Assembly: GCF_900105655.1 (NCBI RefSeq)
Contig: NZ_LT629787.1
Span: 1,426,001 to 1,490,000 of the forward strand
Length of the DNA stretch: 64,000 bases
Reading direction: 5' to 3'
DNA from: Halopseudomonas salegens
Lineage (GTDB): Bacteria > Pseudomonadota > Gammaproteobacteria > Pseudomonadales > Pseudomonadaceae
Part shown: positions 17,680 to 27,090 of the stretch, one piece after another
How the letters are laid out: every line of letters begins with the position of its first letter
How positions within the stretch are numbered: the stretch's first letter is position 1
The notes under the pieces: generated by a model
The model's input: only the letters and a program-made list of their open reading frames with translations
Told to the model about the DNA's origin: nothing
Database searches by the model: none
Made by a program: the position numbers and the translations under genes

Positions 17680-17688
17680 CCCCCCCCC
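17680..17688. repeat. Homopolymeric C9 tract upstream of the aldehyde dehydrogenase gene
   Basis: Nine consecutive C on the plus strand (G9 on the coding strand of the downstream gene), 73-81 bases before the aldehyde dehydrogenase ATG and followed on the plus strand by GAAAGGGG, with which it can pair. Confidence 0.85.
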
Positions 17689-17784
17689 GAAAGGGGCTTT
17701 GCAGCAACTGTGGCCTGCGGCAGAAAGGCTCTCATACGGCGCATACAGCCTTGTCAGCGGTGCCGATACACGCCGGGTGCCAGC

Positions 17785-18288
17785 TCAGTTCTCGTCGGTT
17801 GGGCGCGCCTTTTTACTGCTTCGCTCAAGTACCCCAAGCAGAAAATGCAGAATGAACAGCGCCAAAAGGGTTGCCAGTACCGCTGTTGCTTCATGGCCAA
17901 GCCCTACGGCTACGCCGATGGCGGCGGTCAACCAGATGCCGGCTGCTGTTGTCAGCCCTCTGACTTCGGTGAGGTTGTCGGCTTTCAGGATAGTGCCGGC
18001 ACATAGAAAGCCTACGCCGGCAACAACCCCTTGAATAACCCGGCTCATGGCGTCATCCATGGCGCCTGCCTGATCAGGCGCAAGAACAAACAGGGCGGCA
18101 CCCAGGCAGACCAGCATGTGCGTGCGCACCCCGGCAGCCTTGCCGAGGGATTCGCGTTCATAGCCCAGAACACCACCGAGAAATGCCGCCAGCACCAGGC
18201 GCAGCGTTACTCGCGTGGCTTGTTCGACATCGGATAAATCGGAAAATTCATTGGTCAGGGTGGCGAGAATCACTTCCCATGTGGACAT
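17785..18288 (-). CDS. MgtC/SapB-family inner-membrane protein
   Basis: 167 residues from the ATG at 18288 (GGGAG 6-7 bases upstream). Four to five hydrophobic helices in the N-terminal membrane domain typical of MgtC/SapB, with the conserved GYERE-LGKAAGVRTHMLVCLGAALF and GFLCAGTIL--VRGLTTAAGIWLTAAIG motifs. The C-terminal soluble ACT-like domain of true MgtC is absent, so this is the short SapB-like form. Family role: magnesium homeostasis and modulation of F-type ATPase in some members; the role here is not known. It is transcribed away from the iscR promoter, with 112 bases between the IscR-type box and its start. Confidence 0.85.
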   Translation of the reverse strand: MSTWEVILATLTNEFSDLSDVEQATRVTLRLVLAAFLGGVLGYERESLGKAAGVRTHMLVCLGAALFVLAPDQAGAMDDAMSRVIQGVVAGVGFLCAGTILKADNLTEVRGLTTAAGIWLTAAIGVAVGLGHEATAVLATLLALFILHFLLGVLERSSKKARPTDEN

Positions 18289-18400
18289 GCTTTGGCTCCC
18301 ATGAACAGCCGCTCTGAGTGGTCTGTCCGGAGCATAAAGGGTTTTTGCTGCAACCACCAAATACCCATAGAATACCCATGGCTTTGAGTGGGCAGGGTTA

Positions 18401-18425
18401 ATAGTTGACTGTTTTGGTTGGATAT
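18401..18425 (+). promoter_or_regulatory. IscR type-1-like operator upstream of iscR-suf
   Basis: A 25-base element begins ATAGTTGACTG, continues TTTTGG and ends TTGGATAT. The left half fits the E. coli type-1 consensus ATASYYGACTR exactly, the centre is A/T-rich as required, and the end keeps RR-TAT. It lies 40-64 bases upstream of the iscR ATG and contains a TTGACT (18405-18410) that could be the -35 box. Known: holo-IscR represses from such sites. Confidence 0.65.
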
Positions 18426-18464
18426 TGCATCATAAACCCTGAAATCAATAGCTTGGATTATCCT

Positions 18465-18947
18465 ATGCGCTTGACAACCAAAGGTCGTTACGCCGTCACC
18501 GCCATGCTGGATCTGGCGCTGCACGAGAGTCAGGGACCGATAACGCTGGCAGACATCTCCCAACGTCAGGGCGTGTCCATTTCCTATCTGGAACAACTGT
18601 TTGCCAAGCTGCGGCGTAACCAGCTGGTCGAGAGTGTTCGCGGGCCGGGCGGTGGTTACCGGCTGTCCGGCGGTGCCGCCAATATCAGCGTGGCGCAGAT
18701 CGTGGAGGCGGTAAACGATTCCATGGATGCTACGCGCTGTCGCGGCAAGGGTGACTGTCAGAGCGGGGATGTCTGCCTGACGCACCACCTGTGGAGTGAT
18801 CTGAGCGACCGTTTGCGCGAGTTTCTGGATGACATCAGCCTGGCCGAGCTGGTCGCCCGCAAGGAAATTCGTCGTGTCAGTGACCGTCAGGACCAACTTG
18901 GCTGCAGCCGTTCGGTTCCGATCGAGCCGCTGGAACGCATAATCTGA
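18465..18947 (+). CDS. iscR: Fe-S cluster-sensing Rrf2-family regulator IscR
   Basis: 160 residues from the ATG at 18465. Winged helix (about 1-75: [43 protein letters not shown]) and the cluster-binding loop [19 protein letters not shown]. Cys92, Cys98, Cys104 and His107 fall at exactly the positions of the [2Fe-2S] ligands in E. coli IscR. It leads the suf operon here rather than an isc operon, and has its own operator-like box upstream, which suggests autoregulation and control of suf by Fe-S demand. Rrf2 proteins called SufR or RirA lack this exact ligand set, so IscR is preferred. Confidence 0.92.
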   Translation: MRLTTKGRYAVTAMLDLALHESQGPITLADISQRQGVSISYLEQLFAKLRRNQLVESVRGPGGGYRLSGGAANISVAQIVEAVNDSMDATRCRGKGDCQSGDVCLTHHLWSDLSDRLREFLDDISLAELVARKEIRRVSDRQDQLGCSRSVPIEPLERII

Positions 18948-19087
18948 GATAATGCGTGACTGGTGCATGACGTCGCTGCGCGTAACCCTTTCCAAGTGGC
19001 CGACAGAGCCACGCCACGGCAGCCTGAGCTGCCAGCCTGATACGAAGTAGCGGTGCCCCCGGGGTGCCGCGCAATTGAGGTGATACC

Positions 19088-20524
19088 GTGACTGATCAAG
19101 TCGAAAGCCTTATCCGCAAGGACTACGCGGCCGGGTTCCATTCCGCTATTGAGTCGGACACCCTGCCACCTGGTCTGAACGAAGATGTGGTGCGTTTTAT
19201 TTCTGCCAAGAAAGAAGAGCCGGAATGGATGCTCGAGTGGCGTCTGAAGGCGTTTCGTGCCTGGCAGGAAATGGACGAACCCACCTGGGCCCATGTGCAT
19301 TACCCGGACATCGATTTTCAGGCGGCGTCCTACTATTCTGCGCCGAAAAGCATGGCGGACAAGCCGCAAAGCCTGGATGAAGTCGATCCGGAGCTGCTGG
19401 CAACCTATGAAAAGCTGGGTATTCCGCTGCATGAGCAGGAAATGCTCGCCGGGGTAGCGGTGGACGCGGTATTCGACTCGGTCTCGGTCGTGACCACCTT
19501 CCGCAAGAAGCTGCATGAGGCGGGCGTGATCTTCTGCCCGATCAGTGAGGCGATCAAGGATTACCCGGATCTGGTCCAGAAGTATCTGGGCAGTGTGGTG
19601 CCGCAAAAAGACAACTACTACGCCGCGCTCAACTCGGCGGTGTTTTCCGATGGTTCGTTCGTCTACATTCCCAAAGGCGTGCGCTGCCCGATGGAGCTGT
19701 CGACCTATTTCCGCATCAATGAAATGAACACCGGGCAGTTCGAACGCACGCTGATCATTGCCGAGGAAGGCAGCCACGTCAGTTATCTGGAAGGCTGCAC
19801 GGCGCCGATGCGTGATGAAAACCAGCTGCACGCCGCAGTGGTTGAGCTGGTTGCGCTGGACAACGCCAATATCAAGTATTCCACGGTACAGAACTGGTAT
19901 CCGGGTGACGCGGAAGGCAAGGGCGGTATCTACAACTTCGTGACCAAGCGCGGCATTTGCCATACCAACGCGAAGATTTCCTGGACCCAGGTCGAAACCG
20001 GTTCAGCGGTCACCTGGAAGTACCCCAGCTGCATCCTCAAAGGCGACAACAGTGTGGGTGAGTTCTATTCGGTGGCGCTGACCAACAATTATCAGCAGGC
20101 CGATACCGGCACCAAGATGATTCACCTGGGCAAGAACACCCGCTCAACCATTATCGCCAAGGGGATTTCCGCCGGGCACAGCAACAGCTCCTACCGGGGG
20201 CTGGTGCGCATCAACCCGGGTGCGGAAGGCGCGCGCAACTTTACCCAGTGCGACTCACTGTTGATTGGTGACCAGTGCGGGGCGCATACCTTCCCCTATA
20301 TCGAAAGCAAGAACCCGAGCGCCGTCGTGGAGCACGAGGCGACGACGTCCAAGGTCAGCGATGATCAGTTGTTCCTGTGTCAGCAACGCGGGCTGGACGC
20401 CGAAAAGGCGATCTCGATGATCGTCAACGGCTTCTGCCGTGAGGTATTCAAAGAGCTGCCGATGGAGTTTGCAGTGGAAGCCGGCAAGTTGCTCGAAGTC
20501 AGTCTGGAAGGTTCGGTCGGTTGA
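19088..20524 (+). CDS. sufB: Fe-S cluster scaffold protein SufB
   Basis: 478 residues with a GTG start, preceded by GAGGTG at 6 bases. The whole SufB family sequence is present, including [60 protein letters not shown] and the C-terminal [27 protein letters not shown], which provide the beta-helix and the cluster/sulfide ligands. Together with SufC and SufD it forms the cytoplasmic SufBC2D scaffold on which clusters are built. The 140 bases after iscR show no terminator, so co-transcription with iscR is likely. Confidence 0.96.
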   Translation: MTDQVESLIRKDYAAGFHSAIESDTLPPGLNEDVVRFISAKKEEPEWMLEWRLKAFRAWQEMDEPTWAHVHYPDIDFQAASYYSAPKSMADKPQSLDEVDPELLATYEKLGIPLHEQEMLAGVAVDAVFDSVSVVTTFRKKLHEAGVIFCPISEAIKDYPDLVQKYLGSVVPQKDNYYAALNSAVFSDGSFVYIPKGVRCPMELSTYFRINEMNTGQFERTLIIAEEGSHVSYLEGCTAPMRDENQLHAAVVELVALDNANIKYSTVQNWYPGDAEGKGGIYNFVTKRGICHTNAKISWTQVETGSAVTWKYPSCILKGDNSVGEFYSVALTNNYQQADTGTKMIHLGKNTRSTIIAKGISAGHSNSSYRGLVRINPGAEGARNFTQCDSLLIGDQCGAHTFPYIESKNPSAVVEHEATTSKVSDDQLFLCQQRGLDAEKAISMIVNGFCREVFKELPMEFAVEAGKLLEVSLEGSVG

Positions 20525-20571
20525 TCCGACGCTTTTCAGAGCTACGACCAATACAGAATTCAGGTAAAAAG

Positions 20572-21321
20572 ATGCTTAATATCAAGGGTTTGTTCGCCAA
20601 CGTTGAAGAGAAAGAGATCATCACCGGGCTGGATCTGGAGATCAAGCCGGGTGAGGTGCATGCCATCATGGGCCCCAATGGCGCCGGCAAGAGCACACTG
20701 GGTAACGTGCTGGCTGCACGCCCAGGCTATGAAGCCACTGCCGGGTCCATCCAGTTCAAGGGCAAAGACCTGTTGGAGATGGACACCGAAGAGCGTGCCC
20801 GCGAAGGCCTGTTCCTGGCGTTTCAGTACCCGGTGGAAATTCCCGGTGTCAGCAATATGGAGTTTCTCAAGGCGTCGGTGGATGCCAAGCGCAAACACCA
20901 CGGCCAGCCCGAGTTGTCCGCTGTCGAGTTCATGAAGCTGGCACGGGAAACCAGCAAGAAGGTGGATCTGGATGCGGCTTTTCTCAAGCGCGGCGTTAAC
21001 GAAGGTTTCTCCGGTGGTGAAAAGAAGCGCAACGAGCTGATGCAGATGATGCTGCTGGAGCCTGAACTGTGCATCCTTGATGAAACCGATTCCGGCCTGG
21101 ATATTGATGCCTTGCAGGTGGTCGCCGATGGCGTCAACGCCATGCGTGATGGCAACCGCAGCTTTATTGTCGTTACCCATTATCAGCGCCTGCTGGACTA
21201 TATCGTGCCGGATTACGTTCATGTGTTGGCCAACGGCCGTATCGTCAAGTCGGGCGACAAGAGCCTGGCACTTGAGCTGGAAGCCAAGGGCTACGGCTGG
21301 CTGGAAGAAGAGGTAGCCTGA
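20572..21321 (+). CDS. sufC: SUF system ATPase SufC
   Basis: 249 residues from the ATG at 20572; a longer frame opens with TTG at 20521 directly behind sufB but does not match the family N-terminus. Walker A GPNGAGKST (34-42), ABC signature SGGEKKR (147-153) with the SufC-specific GGEKKRNE, Walker B LCILDE (166-171), and the family-specific SGLDIDAL. It is an ABC-type ATPase that drives conformational change of SufB/SufD. Sits 48 bases after sufB and 4 bases before sufD. Confidence 0.96.
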   Translation: MLNIKGLFANVEEKEIITGLDLEIKPGEVHAIMGPNGAGKSTLGNVLAARPGYEATAGSIQFKGKDLLEMDTEERAREGLFLAFQYPVEIPGVSNMEFLKASVDAKRKHHGQPELSAVEFMKLARETSKKVDLDAAFLKRGVNEGFSGGEKKRNELMQMMLLEPELCILDETDSGLDIDALQVVADGVNAMRDGNRSFIVVTHYQRLLDYIVPDYVHVLANGRIVKSGDKSLALELEAKGYGWLEEEVA

Positions 21322-21325
21322 GACC

Positions 21326-22633
21326 ATGAGTGACTTTCAACAGATTGCCCTGAAACTGGCTGCCGATCAGCAGGGGCTCGCCTGGCTGGGCGCTTTGCGT
21401 CAGCAGGGTGAGCAAGCCTGGTCCGCTGCGGCCTGGCCGGGGCGCAAGACCGAGCTGTGGAAATATACCCCCTTGGCCCCCCTGCAGCAGGATGCCCCCA
21501 GCCAGTGGGCGACAAGCGAACTGAGCAATTGGCAGCAAGAGGTTGAGGCGATCGAATTCGATGCCACCCGCCTGGTGTTCATCAACGGCCGCTTTTCGGC
21601 GGCTGATTCGTCACCCTTGCCTGCCGGCGTGGTGCAGTTTGCCGATGCCGATGCACAAGAGCAGATTCTGATTCAGCAGCACCTGGGCAAGGTGGTCGAT
21701 ACGGATCGGCACCTGTTTGCTGCGCTGAGCAATGCCTGGCTGGCCGATGGCTTGCTGGTGCATGTGCCGCGCAACCAGACCCTGGAAAAGCCGGTTTACG
21801 TGTTGAATATTTCCACCCCCGAAGCCACCCCGAGCGTGGCCCAGCAACGGTTGCTGGTGGTGCTGGAAGATAACGCTGAAGCGGAAGTGATTGAGCACTA
21901 CGTGTCGGATAGCGCTGAGCAGAATGGTTTCGTCAATAGCCTGACCGAGGTGGTGGTTGGTGCCAACGCCCAGTTGCAGCACTACCGCATCAACCTGGAG
22001 CAGGAAGGCCTGCTGCATGTGGGTGGTGTGCATGTAAACCTGCTGCGTGATGCGCGCTTCCTCGGTTTTACCCTGGCCCAGGGCAGCCGCCTCAAGCGCA
22101 TTGACTACCAGTGCAATATGCGCGGTGAAGGGGCCCATATGGCGCTGAACGGCGTGTATTTGCCGCGCAACAAGCAGTTGATCGATTACCACACCAATGT
22201 CGAGCATTGCGTACCCCATTGCACCAGCAATGAGGTGTTTCGCGGCATCATTGGTGATTCCGCCAAGGCGGTATTCAACGGGCGTATCCATATTCACCCG
22301 CAGGCGCAGAAGACCCTGGCAGAGCTGAGCAACAAGAATCTGCTGACGTCACCCAGGGCGGAAGTGAATACCAAGCCGGAGCTGGAAATTTACGCCGACG
22401 ACGTGAAATGTGCCCATGGTGCAACCATTGCGCAGCTGGACAAGACGTCCATGTTCTATCTGATGAGCCGGGGCGTCAGCGAATCCGATGCACGCACCAT
22501 GTTGAGTTTCGGCTTTATCAACGAGCTGATCAATCAGGTGCCGGAGCCGGCTATCCGCGATTATTTGCGCCCGCGTCTGACTGCGCTCTTTGGTGAGGCC
22601 AGCGAGCAAGTGGGGCAATTGAGCTATGAATGA
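21326..22633 (+). CDS. sufD: Fe-S cluster assembly protein SufD
   Basis: 435 residues. The N-terminal helical part carries KTELWKYTPLAPL, the C-terminal beta-helix carries NEVFRGIIGDSAKAVFNGRIHIHPQAQKT and VKCAHGATIAQLDKTSMFYLMSRG, all typical of SufD. Includes the conserved His in CAHGAT. It is the partner of SufB in the SufBC2D complex, with roles in iron entry. The last 8 bases overlap the start of sufS, so translation is probably coupled. Confidence 0.95.
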   Translation: MSDFQQIALKLAADQQGLAWLGALRQQGEQAWSAAAWPGRKTELWKYTPLAPLQQDAPSQWATSELSNWQQEVEAIEFDATRLVFINGRFSAADSSPLPAGVVQFADADAQEQILIQQHLGKVVDTDRHLFAALSNAWLADGLLVHVPRNQTLEKPVYVLNISTPEATPSVAQQRLLVVLEDNAEAEVIEHYVSDSAEQNGFVNSLTEVVVGANAQLQHYRINLEQEGLLHVGGVHVNLLRDARFLGFTLAQGSRLKRIDYQCNMRGEGAHMALNGVYLPRNKQLIDYHTNVEHCVPHCTSNEVFRGIIGDSAKAVFNGRIHIHPQAQKTLAELSNKNLLTSPRAEVNTKPELEIYADDVKCAHGATIAQLDKTSMFYLMSRGVSESDARTMLSFGFINELINQVPEPAIRDYLRPRLTALFGEASEQVGQLSYE

Positions 22634-23873
22634 CATGGCGACCGTAAGCCCGGTCGGCTTTGATGCCGAGCGCGTACGTGCCGATTTTCCGATTCTGCAG
22701 CAGCAGGTCAATGGTCATCCGCTGGTCTATCTGGACAACGCGGCGACCACGCAAAAGCCTGAGGTTGTGATTCAGGCAATTGTCGACTATTACCGTGAAG
22801 ACAACAGCAATGTGCACCGTGGTGCGCATACGCTGGCTGACCGTGCGACGGCCAAGTTCGAAGCGGCGCGCGGCAAGGTGCGTGATCTGATTCATGCCGC
22901 TCACGCGCACGAAATCATCTGGACTCGCGGCACCACGGAAAGCATCAACCTGGTCGCCAACAGCTGGGGCCGCGGTAATCTGCAACCGGGGGATCGCGTC
23001 CTGGTGTCGGCGATGGAGCATCACGCCAATATCGTGCCCTGGCAGATGGTTGCGGCCGATTGCGGGGCCAGTGTCGAGCCCATCCCTGTTGATGAATCGG
23101 GCACGCTGGATATGCAGGCGCTGCGCTTCATGCTGGACGATGGCCGGGTGAAAATGGTTGCCTGCGGGCATGTGTCCAATGCCTTGGGCAGCATCAATCC
23201 AGTCGAAGAAATTGTGCAACTGGCGCATGCCGCCGGTGCTCTGTGTTTGCTGGATGGTGCCCAGGCCATTGGCCACTTCAATGTCGATATGCAGGCGTTG
23301 GATTGCGATTTTTACGTGTTTTCCGCACACAAGCTGTTTGGCCCTACCGGGGTTGGCGTGCTCTATGGCAAGTCGGCCCTGCTGGAAGCCATGCAGCCCT
23401 GGGTGGGTGGTGGCGAGATGATTGAAACCGTCAGCTTTGCCGGCAGCACCTGGAATCAGTTGCCGTGGAAATTTGAAGCCGGTACGCCGGATATTGCCGG
23501 GGTCATCGGTTTTGGTGCGGCGATCGATTATGTGCAGGGCCTTGATCGTGTTGCGGCCGAGGCGCATGAGCTGGAGTTGTTACACTATGCGGAAAGCCGT
23601 GCCCGTGAGGTGCCGGGTATGCGCTTGATCGGCACTGCAGCCAACAAGATTGCCGTCATGAGTTTTCTGCTCGAGGGCGCGCATCCGGCGGATGTCGGGA
23701 CCTTGCTTGATCAGCAGGGTGTTGCCGTACGTACCGGGCACCACTGTGCCCAGCCGATCATGGATCAGTACGCAATACCCGGCACCGTGCGTGCCAGTTT
23801 CAGTATCTACAATACGCGGGCAGATGTTGATCGGCTGTTCGTCGCACTGGAAAAAGTGCGTCAGTTTCTCTAG
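22626..23873 (+). CDS. sufS: Cysteine desulfurase SufS
   Basis: 415 residues; ATG overlaps sufD by 8 bases. PLP-dependent class V fold with Schiff-base Lys236 (FSAHKLFGPTG) and catalytic Cys374 in RTGHHCAQP, the short RxGHHCA loop of type II (SufS/CsdA) desulfurases that need SufE. NSNVHRGAHTLADRATAKFEAAR and TRGTTESINLVA are further family hallmarks. It takes sulfur from cysteine as a persulfide and passes it to SufE (24860-25273). Confidence 0.96.
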   Translation: MNDMATVSPVGFDAERVRADFPILQQQVNGHPLVYLDNAATTQKPEVVIQAIVDYYREDNSNVHRGAHTLADRATAKFEAARGKVRDLIHAAHAHEIIWTRGTTESINLVANSWGRGNLQPGDRVLVSAMEHHANIVPWQMVAADCGASVEPIPVDESGTLDMQALRFMLDDGRVKMVACGHVSNALGSINPVEEIVQLAHAAGALCLLDGAQAIGHFNVDMQALDCDFYVFSAHKLFGPTGVGVLYGKSALLEAMQPWVGGGEMIETVSFAGSTWNQLPWKFEAGTPDIAGVIGFGAAIDYVQGLDRVAAEAHELELLHYAESRAREVPGMRLIGTAANKIAVMSFLLEGAHPADVGTLLDQQGVAVRTGHHCAQPIMDQYAIPGTVRASFSIYNTRADVDRLFVALEKVRQFL

Positions 23874-23882
23874 GAGGCCAGC

Positions 23883-24239
23883 ATGAACGTTGAATCTTTT
23901 GATCCGCAAGCTCAGGCCGTCTCGGTAACCCCGGCGGCGAAGGCGCACTTTCAGCGCCAGCTGGCCAGTCAGCCAGGCCGCGCCGTGCGCGTCAGCGTGA
24001 AGAAAAGCGGCTGCACGGGCTTTATGTACGTGATCGATATGGTCGAGCAGGGCGAAGCGGATGATCTGGAATACACGATCGACCCGGATATTCGCCTGCT
24101 GATCGCCCGGGACAGCCTGGGGGTACTCAACGGTGCCCAGATCGACCTGGTGCGCGAAGGCATCAACCAGCAGATAAAATTTATCAACCCCAACGTGACC
24201 GATGAGTGCGGTTGCGGTGAAAGCTTCAGCGTGAATTGA
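23883..24239 (+). CDS. sufA: A-type Fe-S carrier (SufA/IscA/ErpA family)
   Basis: 118 residues; start preceded by AGGAGG at 4-5 bases. HesB/IscA fold with the three conserved cysteines Cys44 (KKSGCTGFMY) and Cys109/Cys111 (ECGCGESF). Carries or transfers [Fe-S] clusters from the SufBCD scaffold to targets. Placed between sufS and sufT, which favours SufA as name, though sequence alone does not separate SufA from IscA. Confidence 0.85.
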   Translation: MNVESFDPQAQAVSVTPAAKAHFQRQLASQPGRAVRVSVKKSGCTGFMYVIDMVEQGEADDLEYTIDPDIRLLIARDSLGVLNGAQIDLVREGINQQIKFINPNVTDECGCGESFSVN

Positions 24240-24246
24240 GCCGATA

Positions 24247-24780
24247 ATGGAAAGACGTATGGTAGTAGCGCAGGCCGATTGCCCTGCGCGTCGGGTTCCG
24301 GACGGCACACCGCTGACCATCCCCAAGGATACTTTTGTCACCATCACCCAGGCCCTCGGGGGCAATTACACCCTGACTTATAACGGTCAGATGGTGCGAG
24401 TGGATGGTACTGATGCCGACAAGCTCGGTCTGGAAGCGGAAATTCTCGAATTTCCCGAACCCAGTGATGACCAGATCAGTGAAGAGCAGGTCTGGACGGC
24501 ACTGAAGACTGTCTTTGATCCGGAAATTCCGGTGGATCTGGTCAATCTCGGCCTGATCTACGCGGTTGAGATTGATCAGGCGGCCAAGCGGGTGGATATC
24601 CAGATGACCCTGACGGCGCCCGCCTGCGGCATGGGGCCAGTATTGGTCGGTGATGTCGAGTACCGCGTGCGGCTGGTACCCAATGTCGAGACGGTGGTGG
24701 TGGATCTGGTGTTTGATCCTCCGTGGAACCGCGAGATGATGAGTGAAGAGGCGCAGCTTGAAACCGGTATGTTCTTTTAG
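24247..24780 (+). CDS. sufT: Fe-S maturation protein SufT (MIP18/DUF59 family)
   Basis: 177 residues. N-terminal SufT-specific part (about 1-75: MERRMVVAQADCPARRVPDGT, FVTITQALGGNYTL), then the DUF59 domain with DPEIPVDLVNLGLIY (91-105) and the TAPACGMG loop with Cys127. SufT proteins help mature Fe-S enzymes under high demand. It follows sufA by 7 bases and its stop is directly followed by a hairpin, making it the probable last gene of the main suf transcript. Confidence 0.92.
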   Translation: MERRMVVAQADCPARRVPDGTPLTIPKDTFVTITQALGGNYTLTYNGQMVRVDGTDADKLGLEAEILEFPEPSDDQISEEQVWTALKTVFDPEIPVDLVNLGLIYAVEIDQAAKRVDIQMTLTAPACGMGPVLVGDVEYRVRLVPNVETVVVDLVFDPPWNREMMSEEAQLETGMFF

Positions 24781-24844
24781 AAGCCTCTGAAAAACGACCT
24801 GCGTTGCCTCGGCTGCGCTTTCAGAGGCTTCCTGGGCCTTTTTT
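24781..24844 (+). terminator. Intrinsic-terminator-like hairpin between sufT and sufE
   Basis: Perfect 12-bp stem AAGCCTCTGAAA (24781-24792) with TTTCAGAGGCTT (24819-24830), a 26-base loop with its own small GC stem, and TTTTTT at 24839-24844. It begins at the base after the sufT stop. The 8-base gap between stem and T-run and the long loop are not ideal, so partial termination is possible. Confidence 0.6.
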
Positions 24845-24859
24845 GCATTAAGGATTTGT

Positions 24860-25273
24860 ATGAGCCAGTTCGGTACCGAAATCACAACTGACGATATTGT
24901 CGATACCCTCAGCTTTTTCGACAGCTGGGAAGATCGCTACAAATACATCATTGATTTGGGGCGCGAGCTGCCCGAGCTGGATGCTGCCTCGCGCACCGAG
25001 CACAACCTGGTGCGTGGCTGCCAGAGTCAGGTGTGGCTGGTCAGCCGGGAAGAGGGCAACAAGCTGTTTTTTGATGCTGACAGCGATGCTTTTATCGTCA
25101 AGGGACTGTTGGCGGTGGTATTGGCGGCCTATAACGGCAAAACCCGGGAAGAGATCCTGGAGTTCCCGATTGAGGACTATTTCGAGCAGCTCAACCTGCT
25201 CAAGCACCTGAGCCCGACCCGGGGTAACGGCCTCAAGGCCATGGTGTCACGCATTCAGGCCACTGCTGCCTGA
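24860..25273 (+). CDS. sufE: Sulfur acceptor SufE
   Basis: 137 residues. SufE fold with FDSWEDRYKYIIDLGRELP and the active-site Cys54 in VRGCQSQVWL, then LAVVLAAYNGKTREEIL. It takes the persulfide from SufS Cys374 and hands it to SufB, raising the desulfurase activity. It lies 79 bases after sufT behind a hairpin, so its level may be set partly separately from the rest of the operon. Confidence 0.94.
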   Translation: MSQFGTEITTDDIVDTLSFFDSWEDRYKYIIDLGRELPELDAASRTEHNLVRGCQSQVWLVSREEGNKLFFDADSDAFIVKGLLAVVLAAYNGKTREEILEFPIEDYFEQLNLLKHLSPTRGNGLKAMVSRIQATAA

Positions 25274-25465
25274 GGTTGCGGCTGCCTCGCCCGGGTCTTT
25301 CAGCGGCTATCGGGTGGATGTATTGTGGTTTGATCGGATGAGTGGTGGCCATTTGACACCTCTTGTCGCTTGTCAGTGACCAGAAGTAGGCGTACAGTTC
25401 CAGTATTGACTTGAAGCGCCAATGTGGTGCTCTGCAAGGACAAAAACAATACATTGAGACTGTGA

Positions 25466-26509
25466 ATGGCTGAGTTCTGGAATCGCCTGAAACACGACTT
25501 TCAGCTATCGATCGTTATGCTGGTAGGCCTGTGCGCCTTCATCGGCATCACGCCCTATGCCATTTATCGTTTGCTCGAGGGCAATTACCTGGTCGGAATC
25601 GTGGATTCGGTTCTGGTCATCTGTACGCTGGGCGCCGTGCGTTGGGCCTGGGTAACCGGTGACACCATTCGCCCGGGGCAGTTTCTGGCGGTGATCTTTT
25701 CAGTCGGCACGGTCATGGTGGCCAACAATCTGGGCGTGAATGGACTGTTCTGGTTCTATACCCTGATTCTGTTCAACTTCTTTGTAGTACCTCCCCGGCA
25801 AAGCATAGTGGCGACCAGCCTCGCGCTGGTGGCGATCTGTGTGCTCGGTTTGCAGCCGGGGGCTCAGGTGTTCGAAAGTTACTACCAGATGATGTCCTTT
25901 ATCGTCACCAGCAGCATTGCCAGCTTTTTCGCCTTTGTTTTCGCCTTTCGTGGCCGTCGGCAGCGTGAACAGCTGAATACGCTGGCCACTCTGGACCCGC
26001 TGACCTCTACCGGCAACCGCCGTACCATGGAGCGTGAGTTGACCATAGCCATGGCAGAGCATCGGCGCTACGGCAAAGAGTACGGTTTGTTGATGCTGGA
26101 TCTGGATCATTTCAAGCGGGTCAATGATCTCTATGGGCACAAAGCCGGTGATCAGGTACTGGTGGCCGTTGCCGATTTGCTGGAAAGCGCCAGTCGCGAG
26201 TCAGACCGCCTGTTTCGGCTCGGTGGCGAAGAATTTGTGCTGCTGTTGCCGCTGGTGGATATGCTGGGACTGGAGCGAGCAGCGCAGCACTTGTGCACAG
26301 CGGTGGCTGAGCAGGTTCGCAGCCCGGGTGGGCCGGTGACCGTGTCCATTGGCGGGGCAGCCCTGGGGCGACAGGAAAACTGGCAGGCCTGGTTGCATGA
26401 AGCGGATGAGTGTTTGTACCGGGCCAAACATGCGGGGCGCAATGGCTACATGATAAGCGGGCTGGATTCTCCAGCCCGGGTGCTGACGGTGGTCAGTGGT
26501 ACTGATTGA
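25466..26509 (+). CDS. Membrane diguanylate cyclase (GGDEF)
   Basis: 347 residues. Six hydrophobic segments in residues 15-162 (MASE-like membrane sensor without a large periplasmic loop), then a GGDEF domain from about 170: TLDPLTSTGNRRTMERELTIA, LMLDLDHFKRVNDLYGHKAGDQVL and the active-site loop RLGGEEF (GGEEF at 253-257). All catalytic residues are present, so it should make cyclic di-GMP. No RxxD inhibitory site is seen just before the loop. The signal sensed is unknown. Its last 17 bases overlap the end of the convergent DUF411 gene. Confidence 0.9.
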   Translation: MAEFWNRLKHDFQLSIVMLVGLCAFIGITPYAIYRLLEGNYLVGIVDSVLVICTLGAVRWAWVTGDTIRPGQFLAVIFSVGTVMVANNLGVNGLFWFYTLILFNFFVVPPRQSIVATSLALVAICVLGLQPGAQVFESYYQMMSFIVTSSIASFFAFVFAFRGRRQREQLNTLATLDPLTSTGNRRTMERELTIAMAEHRRYGKEYGLLMLDLDHFKRVNDLYGHKAGDQVLVAVADLLESASRESDRLFRLGGEEFVLLLPLVDMLGLERAAQHLCTAVAEQVRSPGGPVTVSIGGAALGRQENWQAWLHEADECLYRAKHAGRNGYMISGLDSPARVLTVVSGTD

Positions 26510-26945
26510 CCACTCGGGTGCTGCCGTCGGCTTCGAGTCCGATGACCTCGTACGAGTCCTTGCGGTCTCCCATTTCCATCCCCGGAGAGCCAATCGGCAT
26601 CCGCGGAACGGCCAGGCCGAGCAGGTCAGACTGGTCCTGCAAACCCAGGATATCCCTTGCCGGGACATGCCCTTCAATGAACTGGCCATTGATCACGCCG
26701 GTATGGCAGGACGACAACTCTGGAGGAACACCCTGTTCAATTTTTACCGCCGTCATGTCATCGACAACATGGTCATTCACTGTGAAGCCATTGTCCTTCA
26801 GGTGATCAACCCAGGCCACGCAGCAACCGCAATTGGCATCCCGGTAGACGTCAATCAGGCGTTCATCGGCAAGCAAGCCGGCGCTCTGGCCGAGAGCCAG
26901 AACCAGGGTGGGGGCAAGCACGAGGCGTTGGAATAATGTACGCAT
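26493..26945 (-). CDS. Secreted DUF411 metal-binding-type protein
   Basis: 150 residues with a signal peptide (MRTLFQRLVLAPTLVLALGQSAGLLA). The mature DUF411 domain has the thioredoxin-like CGCC motif (Cys39, Cys41, Cys42) in DANCGCCVAWVDHL, SCHTG (Cys80, His81) and a Met-rich RMPIGSPGMEMG end. DUF411 proteins are often found with copper genes and are thought to bind metal in the periplasm; no copper transporter is visible nearby. The 3' end overlaps that of the diguanylate cyclase by 17 bases. Confidence 0.85.
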   Translation of the reverse strand: MRTLFQRLVLAPTLVLALGQSAGLLADERLIDVYRDANCGCCVAWVDHLKDNGFTVNDHVVDDMTAVKIEQGVPPELSSCHTGVINGQFIEGHVPARDILGLQDQSDLLGLAVPRMPIGSPGMEMGDRKDSYEVIGLEADGSTRVVNQYH

Positions 26946-27090
26946 GAAAAATCTCCATCACGGGTATTTACCCCATTAGAACAGATTGCCCGGCAGCGAG
27001 GAAATAGTCTGCGGCGCTGGGTCACAGGGAGGCTTTGTAATCGGTATACTCCGTGGCAATTCATGGCTGTTGAGTCTTGCGAGGTCGCTT

